DNA of 7,208 bases from Chloroflexota bacterium (GTDB lineage: Bacteria; Chloroflexota; Anaerolineae; UBA1429): contig JAAYXX010000319.1 of assembly GCA_012515695.1 (NCBI GenBank), positions 1 through 7,208 of the forward strand. Reading direction: 5' to 3'. Both the position numbers and the translations under genes were made by a program. Shown one piece after another: positions 1 to 5,632 of the stretch (within the stretch, counting starts at the first letter, position 1; each line of letters begins with the position of its first letter). Below the pieces are notes generated by a model. The model saw nothing but the letters and a program-made list of their open reading frames with translations. It was not told the origin of the DNA and did not search any database.

Positions 1-1
1 C

Positions 2-1177
2 GCCTATCACCTTCGCGTGGTCATTCTCACCTTTTTCCTAGCCCTATTACTCAGCATCGCCATCCGTCCCGGCGTCGTCTGGCTGCGTACCAGGGGCATC
101 TCCCGCGCAACGGGGATCATCCTCATTTATGTCGCGCTGTTCATCGTTTTCGTCGGGTTTGTGCTGCTGGTCGTTCCCAGGATCGTCACCCAGACCGCCG
201 CGCTGGTCAGCCAGTTGCCGATCTGGTACGAGGAACTGCGCCAATTCTTGCTCAATTCAGAAAGCGATTTCCTGCGCCGCCTGGCCGCGGAACTCCCTCC
301 CCAGCTACCTATCGAATCGCTCGTGCAGCCAGACCAGGCGCAAAGGCTGGCAACGCTGTCCCAGTCGGTGGCCTATGCGCGCACACTGGGCTGGGGCATT
401 CTGATCACCATCGCGACGTTTGCCCTGGCCTTTTTCTGGACACTGGAGGGCGGGCGCATCGTCCAGTATGCCCTGCTGTTCGTCCCGACGGAGCAGCGAG
501 ACAGCATACGCGAGCTGATCCCGGAAATCGAGGTCAGGGTGGGAGGGTATGTGCGGGCGGAGGCCCTGCTGATGCTGTCCATCGCCCTGCTGGCGTTGAT
601 CGCTTATGTCCTGATTGGCCTGCCCTATGCGCTGGTACTGGCGTTGTTTGCCGGGCTGCTAGAGTTGGTTCCCGTCATTGGGCCAGCAGTCGGCGCGTTG
701 CCCGCCCTGGCCGTGGCCTTGACCGTAGACCCCACCCGGTTCGTCTGGGTAATCGTCGCCACGCTAGCCATTCAGGCATTCGAGAACACCACGCTGGTGC
801 CCCGGATCATGCGCAAGACGGTGGGCGTAAACCCGGTGGTCACGCTGGTCGCCCTGGCAGCCTTTGGCTCGCTGTTTGGGCTGGCTGGCGCGCTGCTGGC
901 GGTGCCCCTGGCGGCCATCATCCAACTGCTGTTCGACCGCTTTGTCTTTACAGAGGACGAGCCGGAACAGCAGCAAGGGGCCGGGGGCGACTATGTCGGC
1001 GTGTTGCGTTACGAGGCCCAGGAATTGGCCCGCGACGCACACAAGCAGGATTGGCTTCAGCCAGGGGAGAACGGCAGGGACATGGTCGAGATTCAAGACG
1101 CCATCGAAGCCATCGCCGAAGAGATTGACCAATTGCTCGCCGAGGCCGAGCAAGCGCAGGAGCACGGGCACGATTGA
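2..1177 (+). CDS. AI-2E family transporter (PerM/UPF0118 type), 5'-truncated by window edge
   Basis: This is a polytopic inner-membrane protein of the AI-2E/PerM family (Pfam PF01594). Family members are annotated as exporters or permeases, but the substrate of this one is unknown. The frame is open to the left edge. The codon GTG at 17 lies inside what looks like the first membrane segment, so the real start and perhaps 20-40 residues are missing. Numbering from that GTG, hydrophobic segments lie near 1-20, 32-54, 124-141, 182-235, 243-256 and 274-306. The family signatures are visible: RVGGYVRAE at 174-182, ELVPVIGPAVGALPA at 216-230, VPRIMRKTVGVNP at 261-273 and LLAVPLAA at 293-300. A hydrophilic tail of about 75 residues, ending in an acidic predicted helix, follows the last membrane helix. 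The next gene starts at or just past its stop, so the two are probably co-transcribed. The family call is secure; a quorum-sensing role is not implied. Confidence 0.9.
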   Translation, partial: AYHLRVVILTFFLALLLSIAIRPGVVWLRTRGISRATGIILIYVALFIVFVGFVLLVVPRIVTQTAALVSQLPIWYEELRQFLLNSESDFLRRLAAELPPQLPIESLVQPDQAQRLATLSQSVAYARTLGWGILITIATFALAFFWTLEGGRIVQYALLFVPTEQRDSIRELIPEIEVRVGGYVRAEALLMLSIALLALIAYVLIGLPYALVLALFAGLLELVPVIGPAVGALPALAVALTVDPTRFVWVIVATLAIQAFENTTLVPRIMRKTVGVNPVVTLVALAAFGSLFGLAGALLAVPLAAIIQLLFDRFVFTEDEPEQQQGAGGDYVGVLRYEAQELARDAHKQDWLQPGENGRDMVEIQDAIEAIAEEIDQLLAEAEQAQEHGHD

Positions 1178-1179
1178 AC

Positions 1180-2379
1180 ATGAGACAGGTAGCCCGCTAT
1201 GCGGTTATCATCTTGATGACACTGGTCAGTGTGGTGGCCCTGTGGCAAGTCGCCGACGCGCTGATCCTGTTTCTGCTGTCGCTGGCAGTCGCGGCAGCCG
1301 TCCGCCCGGCGGTGGGCGCGTTTGTGGCGCGTCGTTTCTCCCGCGTGTCGGCCCTGCTGCTCACCTATACGCCCCTCGTCGTCATCACGGGAGGGCTGAC
1401 GATTCTCGCGGCGGAGCCAGTGCTCATTAACATCAACCAGGCCGCCAACGACCTGATGGCCTTTTACACGCAGACCCGTGAGGCGTGGCTGGCAGGCCAG
1501 GCCCCTTTTTTGCAGACAATCGCCCAGCAGTTGCCCCCAACAGATGACCTGTTCGCCGCGTTGCAGGGCGAAGGGGGGCTTGGCGTGTTATCCGCTACGC
1601 TGGCATTCACAGCGCGGGTAGCCGACTGGATAGGCGCGCTGCTGATCGTGGTCGTCCTGAGCGCCTATTGGAGCCTGTACCACGTACATTTTGAGCGCAT
1701 CTGGCTCTCACTGCTATCGGGCACGCGCCGCACCCAGGCACGCCGCATCTGGCGGGCTATGGAGAACCAGATCGGGGCATACGTTCGCAGCGAAGTCATT
1801 TTGAGCGTTGTAGCAGGTGTCCTGCTCTGGCTGGGCTATTGGATCATGCCACTGGATTATGTCATACTGCTGGCGCTGTTCGCAGCGTTCGCCCGCCTCA
1901 TTCCCTACCTGGGCATCCTGCTCGCCATGATCCCCCCACTGATCGCGGGCATGGCGCTCGGAGTCGGCTGGGGCATTGCAGCGGCCCTCTATACCGCCGC
2001 CATTTTAAAGCTGTTGCAGGTGTTATTGAGGCCACGGCTGGGATGCTGCGAATCATACAGCCCGATCCTGCTTATCCTGGTCAGCGTGGCCCTGGGCGAG
2101 TCGTTCGGGCTGCTGGGACTAGTGTTGGCCCTGCCCCTGACCGTCGCCATCGAGGTAGTCTTTGACTATACCATCCAACTCCCGATTACCGAAGAAGCTC
2201 AAGAGTTGATTGTGCAGGTCAACCCCGAAGCCACGCGGATGATTCAGGTGCTCGAAGAGAAAATCGAGACGACCAAGGCGCGTATGGCCGAGATGCAGCC
2301 CACCACGCCCGAAATGGACAGCCTCATCGGTCGCCTGGAAGAGCTGGTGCAAAAAGTGCACATCTACCTGCATTGGTGA
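1180..2379 (+). CDS. AI-2E family transporter, second divergent paralogue
   Basis: This is a full-length membrane protein of about 399 residues in the same PF01594 family as the gene before it. Hydrophobic segments occur near residues 7-45, 58-80, 150-167, 207-224, 228-275 and 296-329 (counted from the TTG at 1174). RLIPYLGILLAMIPPLIAG at 241-259 matches the family core, and GLLGLVLALPLTVAIE at 312-327 matches the last helix. The tail (335-401) is hydrophilic and probably coiled coil. One signature is eroded: the usual VPRIM-K-VG-NP loop reads LRPRLGCCESYSP at 285-297, with a Cys pair. The start is ambiguous. ATG at 1180 lies three bases past the previous stop; TTG at 1174 would overlap that stop by four bases and sits 11 bases after AGGAG (1158-1162), a better spacing than the 17 bases for ATG. 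I chose ATG by codon. Translational coupling with the upstream paralogue is likely. Confidence 0.9.
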   Translation: MRQVARYAVIILMTLVSVVALWQVADALILFLLSLAVAAAVRPAVGAFVARRFSRVSALLLTYTPLVVITGGLTILAAEPVLININQAANDLMAFYTQTREAWLAGQAPFLQTIAQQLPPTDDLFAALQGEGGLGVLSATLAFTARVADWIGALLIVVVLSAYWSLYHVHFERIWLSLLSGTRRTQARRIWRAMENQIGAYVRSEVILSVVAGVLLWLGYWIMPLDYVILLALFAAFARLIPYLGILLAMIPPLIAGMALGVGWGIAAALYTAAILKLLQVLLRPRLGCCESYSPILLILVSVALGESFGLLGLVLALPLTVAIEVVFDYTIQLPITEEAQELIVQVNPEATRMIQVLEEKIETTKARMAEMQPTTPEMDSLIGRLEELVQKVHIYLHW

Positions 2380-2407
2380 GCGCCGAGCATCGCGATCAGG
2401 AGAGTTG

Positions 2408-2435
2408 TTGACATTGTATAGTTACAAAGTATAAT
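2408..2435 (+). promoter_or_regulatory. Sigma-70-type promoter of rpsD
   Basis: A perfect -35 hexamer TTGACA (2408-2413) is followed, after 16 bases, by a perfect -10 hexamer TATAAT (2430-2435). Transcription should begin near 2442, giving a leader of about 80 bases before the rpsD ATG. A promoter this close to consensus fits a ribosomal protein gene transcribed alone. The promoter is inferred from sequence only. Confidence 0.85.
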
Positions 2436-2441
2436 AATCGA

Positions 2442-2522
2442 GCCATTATGTTCATGGACTGCGAAAAAAACTTGCCGTCAAGCATCGGTTAAGATGTTTC
2501 GAATAATCGAGAAGGAGAGGTC
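2442..2522 (+). promoter_or_regulatory. 5' leader of rpsD with Shine-Dalgarno
   Basis: This is the predicted 80-nt untranslated leader. AAGGAGAGG at 2512-2520 is a strong ribosome binding site: its AGGAG is 5 bases before the ATG at 2523. A small possible hairpin pairs CCAT (2443-2446) with ATGG (2454-2457). The 10-mer AATAATCGAG at 2433-2442 recurs exactly at 2502-2511, just before the ribosome binding site. S4 represses its own translation in several bacteria by binding a leader structure. I cannot recognise such a structure here with confidence. Confidence 0.4.
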
Positions 2523-3131
2523 ATGAAGTATACAGGACCAAAAGTCAAGCTTTCGCGCAGGCTGGGAATCCCCCTGACGCCCAAAGCGGCGCAGGTGATG
2601 GAGCGCCACCCCTACCCCCCTGGTCAGCATGGTCAGGCCCAGGGCGCGCGCGCCTCGCGCATGTCAAACTATAAACAGCAGCTATTGGAGAAGCAGCGCC
2701 TAAAGGCGCAATACAACATTCACGAGCGCCAGATGCGTAACTATTTCGAGCGCGCCTCGAGCAAAAAGGGCAACACCATTGACAACCTGATCCAGATGTT
2801 AGAGACCAGGCTGGACGCCGTCGTCTTGCGTAGCGGGCTGGCTCCCACCATCTATGCAGCGCGCCAGTTGGTGAACCACGGGCACATCCAGGTAAACGGG
2901 CGTCGGGTCAACGTGCCCGGCTACACTGTCGCAATAGGAGACACGGTTTCGGTCAAGGAAAAGAGCCGCAACCTCCCCGTCATCGAGGAAGCCCTGGACG
3001 CCGCCGCTCCCCCGCAATACCTGAACGTCAACCCGGAGGAGCGCACCGTCCAACTGGGCTACCTGCCCCGGCGTGAAGAAGTGCCGGTTATCTGCGACAT
3101 GATCCAGGTGATCGAGTTCTACTCGCGGTAG
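2523..3131 (+). CDS. rpsD: 30S ribosomal protein S4, zinc-free (C-minus) form
   Basis: S4 is a primary 16S rRNA-binding protein that nucleates assembly of the 30S body and contributes to decoding accuracy. The product has 202 residues, close to the family norm of about 200. The N-terminal S4 domain begins KYTGPKVKLSRRLGIPL and carries RHPYPPGQHG near 28-37. The S4 RNA-binding fold spans about 94-148 and includes ARQLVNHGHIQVNGRRVNVP (113-132). The C-terminus ends in VIEFYSR, as usual. None of the four N-terminal cysteines of zinc-binding S4 is present; the only Cys is residue 191. It is therefore the zinc-independent form, like that of Bacillus subtilis. The gene is not in an alpha operon: no rpsM, rpsK, rpoA or rplQ adjoins it. 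It has its own promoter and faces a convergent operon. It could be the only S4 gene or a second copy; the window cannot tell. Confidence 0.97.
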   Translation: MKYTGPKVKLSRRLGIPLTPKAAQVMERHPYPPGQHGQAQGARASRMSNYKQQLLEKQRLKAQYNIHERQMRNYFERASSKKGNTIDNLIQMLETRLDAVVLRSGLAPTIYAARQLVNHGHIQVNGRRVNVPGYTVAIGDTVSVKEKSRNLPVIEEALDAAAPPQYLNVNPEERTVQLGYLPRREEVPVICDMIQVIEFYSR

Positions 3132-3212
3132 TTCTGCCGCGGCGGATCAGCCGCGCCCGGCTGCCCCTGCGCCATTCTGGCGCGCCACCTGGCAACAGCC
3201 ATCGTTTCAACG

Positions 3213-3256
3213 AAAAAATGCGCCCCCAGAGATTCGTTTATCTCCCTGGGGGCGCA
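3213..3256 (-). terminator. Intrinsic terminator of the minus-strand three-gene operon
   Basis: TGCGCCCCCAG (3219-3229) pairs perfectly with CTGGGGGCGCA (3246-3256). A two-base bulge and a further four pairs (3230-3233 with 3240-3243) close a six-base loop. Read on the minus strand, the stem is followed by a run of six T (complement of 3213-3218), the classic rho-independent arrangement. It lies 36 bases past the stop of the DUF3618 gene. On the plus strand no T-run follows, so it is oriented for the minus-strand operon, though the stem might also slow transcription coming from rpsD. Confidence 0.9.
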
Positions 3257-3291
3257 CACAGATAAAGGCGGCCTGCAACCATCATCAGGCC

Positions 3292-4320
3292 CTACTTCTG
3301 GCTTGGTTGACCGCGGCCCTCCTCGCGCATCGTCTTTTCCGCCTCGCCCATCATGTGCTCCGCAGTGCGCACAGCGCCTTCGGCCCGCTCACTCGTTCGT
3401 CTGACGGTGCCTTCGGCAGCCTCCTGGGCGCGATGCATCATCCTATCGCGCGTCTCGCCCAGCCACTCGTTCTCTTGCTCGCTTTCGGGCACGGCCAGCC
3501 CAATCAGCGCACCCGCAGTCAGCGCGATGGCCCCCGCAGCCAGCGGATTGTTCTCGATGAACTGCCCGATCTGGCTGCTCGTTCGGCGAAATCGTCGCTG
3601 CGCCTGGCCCATCCACTCTTCGGCCCGCTCCTGGATATCCTCCCTGGCTTCCATCGCCCGAGACTGCGCCTCGCCTAGCCTGGAGCGCGCCTCCTCCATG
3701 GTGTGACTGGCCCGCTCCCGAGCCTCGGTGGCCATATGGCTCGCCCGCTCCTGGACCTCGCCCGCCATCTGCCGCGGCTTTTGTGCCTGGCGTTGCATCT
3801 CCTCGGCGGTGCGTTCTGCCCGTCGCTCCATCTCCCGCGACATGGGCCGTTGCTCGTAGCGCCCGCGCATTTCGGGCACGCGAACCTGCTCAGAATCCTG
3901 GGACATTACCTCACGCAACAACCACCCCAACCCCAGCGCAATCATCGCCGCAGGGATGGGGTTCTCTCGCACTGCCTGGACGAAATCTTGTCGGACCCCT
4001 TGAGCCCGATTACGCACACGACTAACCATCTGTCTTGCCCTCCCCACTGTCGCTTCCTCAATAGCTTGTTGTGCTTCCTTCCGAAGACGCTTGGGAGCAA
4101 TGTGCTCCTGGATGCTATCCACCGTCTCGGTCATCTCCGCCCGGGTTCGCTCAATATCTGAGCGTATCTGCTCTTCACTTTTGTTCTGAGCGCTATAGGT
4201 ACTGCTTGGAGGGCGGCGTTCTTTCTCAGGCTCCTCAACGGGAGGTTTGCTCACCTTCGGGACATCCACCTGATCGCGACGTTCCTCCCTTCGCCTTATC
4301 TCGTTTGATCTCTGATCCAT
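3292..4320 (-). CDS. DUF3618 domain membrane protein with coiled-coil repeats
   Basis: The product has 342 residues. After a charged, Pro-rich N-terminus (1-47), residues about 48-95 match DUF3618 (Pfam PF12277), with SEEQIRSDIERTRAEMTETV at 48-67. A short hydrophobic stretch follows (PIPAAMIALGLGWLL, 121-135). Residues 150-250 are a highly charged helical region with 11-residue repeats (ERASHMATEAR, ERASHTMEEAR, 191-212). A second hydrophobic segment, PLAAGAIALTAGALIGLAVP (259-278), is followed by ENEWLGETRDRM, a pairing I recall from other DUF3618 proteins. The remaining tail is again charged and helical. No catalytic motif is visible, and the function is unknown; a membrane-associated scaffolding or envelope-stress role is inference. 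The gene is last in its operon and starts 25 bases inside the holin-like gene. AAGGAGG lies 7 bases before the ATG. Confidence 0.9.
   Translation of the reverse strand: MDQRSNEIRRREERRDQVDVPKVSKPPVEEPEKERRPPSSTYSAQNKSEEQIRSDIERTRAEMTETVDSIQEHIAPKRLRKEAQQAIEEATVGRARQMVSRVRNRAQGVRQDFVQAVRENPIPAAMIALGLGWLLREVMSQDSEQVRVPEMRGRYEQRPMSREMERRAERTAEEMQRQAQKPRQMAGEVQERASHMATEARERASHTMEEARSRLGEAQSRAMEAREDIQERAEEWMGQAQRRFRRTSSQIGQFIENNPLAAGAIALTAGALIGLAVPESEQENEWLGETRDRMMHRAQEAAEGTVRRTSERAEGAVRTAEHMMGEAEKTMREEGRGQPSQK
3685..3750 (-). repeat. Tandem 11-residue (33-base) repeat within the DUF3618 gene
   Basis: Residues 191-201 (ERASHMATEAR) and 202-212 (ERASHTMEEAR) are adjacent copies of an 11-residue unit, identical at eight of 11 positions. 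Less exact relatives occur nearby, such as ERAEEWMGQAQ at 231-241 and ERAEGAVRTAE at 311-321. An 11-residue period is typical of surface-lying amphipathic helices in group 3 LEA proteins and apolipoproteins. Confidence 0.6.
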
Positions 4321-4691
4321 TCCCTATCCTCCTTGAGCGTCTCGATGGTATCCTCTGGTGCTACGCCTCTATTCTGGAAATTCCGCAAGCCTATCACCCC
4401 CAACACCACGCCAATAGCGGCGAGAGCCACACCAACGATTAGAGCCGATAGCCAGGCGGGAAGCACCAGGTCCAGGATAAGGATGGCGGTTGCCACCAGG
4501 ACCTGGAATGCAACAAACAGCAACAAAGCCGCAAAGGCCATCATCGCGATGTCTCGGGCAAAGCCGCGGGCCTTGTTAGCCATTTCTACTCTGGCAAGCG
4601 AGATCTCCTGTCGCACAAGGAGGCGGGTTTCATCTAGTAGCTCAGTAAAGAGATCGGCAAGCGTTCGCTCTTCGCGTATGAGTTGCTCCAT
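4296..4691 (-). CDS. Holin-X superfamily (YqjE-like) membrane protein
   Basis: The product has 131 residues. An amphipathic N-terminal helix (1-45) contains LVRQEISLARVEM, the hallmark of Putative Actinobacterial Holin-X, holin superfamily III (Pfam PF07332). Two long hydrophobic hairpin helices follow, about 48-76 and 79-101, with the turn at LPAW (77-80). The C-terminal cytosolic stretch carries PEDTIETLKEDREW (112-125), also typical of the family. Escherichia coli YqjE belongs here. Despite the name, chromosomal members outside prophages are not known to be lysis proteins, and no endolysin or phage gene is nearby. It is the middle gene of the operon, 26 bases after the first gene and overlapping the third by 25 bases. 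GGAGGGG stands just before the ATG. The role is unknown; I infer a membrane partner of the flanking helical proteins. Confidence 0.9.
   Translation of the reverse strand: MEQLIREERTLADLFTELLDETRLLVRQEISLARVEMANKARGFARDIAMMAFAALLLFVAFQVLVATAILILDLVLPAWLSALIVGVALAAIGVVLGVIGLRNFQNRGVAPEDTIETLKEDREWIRDQTR
4328..4334 (-). promoter_or_regulatory. Ribosome binding site of the DUF3618 gene inside the holin-like gene
   Basis: On the minus strand AAGGAGG (4334 to 4328) sits 7 bases before the ATG at 4320. It lies within the last 40 bases of the upstream reading frame. Ribosomes finishing the holin-like gene would pass over the start, so coupled translation is likely. The site also fixes the start codon choice. 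Confidence 0.8.
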
Positions 4692-4717
4692 GTCCCCTCC
4701 ACGCTGCTACTACTCGC

Positions 4718-5293
4718 CTATATCCCATATCCACGCTGGCGAGATTGACTTTCCATTCGCCGAGATTGAGCAGCCTGCCCAGAACTCTTGAGAAAGCGAG
4801 CTGCAATCAGCCCCAGGAAGAAAGCGCCGCCAATAAAGACCTCCGGCTGCTTCCGCGCATACTGCTCCACATCCGACAACATATCATCCACGCTCCTTTC
4901 GCGCATGGTGCCGGAGAAGCGTTCTAGCTGATTCGCCGCCTGATTGACATAGCCTGCAACAGTGCCTTGCTGCTCCTGGCGCATCCGATCACTCACCTGG
5001 TGCAGTGTCTTGGCGATAGTGGATAACCTGTCGGCCAGGTTGTCCTTTTGGGTTTCCAGCGTGGATTTGGCCATCTCACCGGCCCGCTCTTCGGCAGCTC
5101 CTATCGTCTCGCGAGCCTTGGAGGTGAACTGCTCGGCTTTGTGCTGCATCTGTTCGCCGGTCTTTTGGGCCTGTTCCGAGGTTTTGTCCATTGTCCGCTC
5201 GGCAGACTGCATATTCGAACGCGAGGAACGATTGGCCTCTTCCTCACGCTTCGTCCCATCTGGGCCGCCCGGATTAGAACCCCGCATATCCAT
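4718..5293 (-). CDS. LEA-like coiled-coil protein with C-terminal membrane helix (ElaB/YqjD-like architecture)
   Basis: The product has 191 residues. Residues 1-30 are polar and probably disordered. Residues 34-88 form five consecutive 11-residue units rich in Glu, Lys, Ala and Gln, as in LEA or apolipoprotein helices. Residues 89-148 are further helix, with YVNQAANQLERFSGTMRER (115-133) and a DVEQYARKQP junction. One hydrophobic helix lies at 152-168 (VFIGGAFFLGLIAARFL), followed by a basic and polar tail. The plan of a long cytosolic helix, a C-terminal glycine-rich membrane anchor and a short tail matches the DUF883 proteins ElaB and YqjD, which anchor to the inner membrane, and in YqjD's case bind ribosomes. 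I see this as similarity of architecture, not proven homology. AAGGAG lies 6 bases before the ATG. It is the first gene of the operon. Confidence 0.85.
   Translation of the reverse strand: MDMRGSNPGGPDGTKREEEANRSSRSNMQSAERTMDKTSEQAQKTGEQMQHKAEQFTSKARETIGAAEERAGEMAKSTLETQKDNLADRLSTIAKTLHQVSDRMRQEQQGTVAGYVNQAANQLERFSGTMRERSVDDMLSDVEQYARKQPEVFIGGAFFLGLIAARFLKSSGQAAQSRRMESQSRQRGYGI
5030..5194 (-). repeat. Run of 11-residue LEA-like units in the first operon gene
   Basis: Residues 34-88 can be laid out as TMDKTSEQAQK, TGEQMQHKAEQ, FTSKARETIGA, AEERAGEMAKS and TLETQKDNLAD. The units are degenerate, but hydrophobic residues recur near position 2 or 5 and charged residues near 7 to 10 in most of them. 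The period resembles group 3 LEA proteins. The repeat is at the protein level; the DNA copies are not identical. Confidence 0.5.
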
Positions 5294-5524
5294 CTGATTC
5301 TCCTTTCTTCAATCCAATTCTTGGTCGGTTTACAAACGGAATCCGACAAGGATGGAGAGAAGGGAGTGCGGAACGAAGGCGGTACGCAGCATCAGCAACG
5401 AAAAGTCTGAGGATGGCGGAAGCCAATGGAAGGAAACAAAGCACGTACGGGGAAGCACATGCAAGAGCAATGGATTCCGCGGATGAACTGAGGAACTAAC
5501 GTATGAACACGACTATCTATCTAC
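5294..5524 (-). promoter_or_regulatory. Long 5' leader of the three-gene operon
   Basis: About 230 bases lie between the predicted transcription start (near 5524) and the first ATG. They contain no convincing reading frame and no structure that I recognise as a known riboswitch. The promoter-proximal end holds GTAGATAGATAG (three GATA-like steps, complement of 5515-5526). The imperfect palindrome GTTTACAAAC occurs at 5328-5337. The ribosome binding site AAGGAG (5305 to 5300) closes the region. Confidence 0.4.
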
Positions 5525-5530
5525 ATATTT

Positions 5531-5559
5531 ATTGTAACATACGCCGTTGCGAATTGCAA
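5531..5559 (-). promoter_or_regulatory. Sigma-70-type promoter with extended -10 for the three-gene operon
   Basis: Read on the minus strand, TTGCAA (5559 to 5554) is followed after 17 bases by TACAAT (5536 to 5531). The bases just before the -10 are TGT, giving an extended TGn -10 element. Spacing is optimal and each hexamer is one or two bases off consensus. It lies 74 bases beyond the stop of the ferritin-like gene, so the operon can be transcribed independently of that gene. Confidence 0.75.
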
Positions 5560-5632
5560 GTGCCCCGCGATAGGCACGCAGGCCGCTGGCGACGGGGTGC
5601 CAGATATCCAGCACCTCTTGAGCGCCTCCAGC

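Noticed and set aside
2..2379. An autoinducer-2 quorum-sensing locus.
   Set aside because: The family name is historical and members transport various substrates. No luxS or AI-2 sensing gene is present.
3138..3155. Hairpin CGCGGC/GCCGCG just after rpsD as an intrinsic terminator.
   Set aside because: The stem is only six pairs and no T-run follows on the plus strand.
3307..4161. Plus-strand reading frames opposite the DUF3618 gene.
   Set aside because: They lie antisense to a gene with a recognisable domain and strong ribosome binding site, and their products are low-complexity.
4296..4691. A phage lysis holin or prophage remnant, suggested by the family name.
   Set aside because: No endolysin, integrase or structural gene is near, and the gene is embedded in an operon of DUF3618 and coiled-coil proteins. 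This matches chromosomal YqjE-like context.
5596..5615. Quasi-palindrome GGTGC-GATATC-GCACC as terminator of the ferritin-like gene.
   Set aside because: Only five terminal pairs form, two mismatched positions flank the centre on each side, and no T-run follows on the minus strand.
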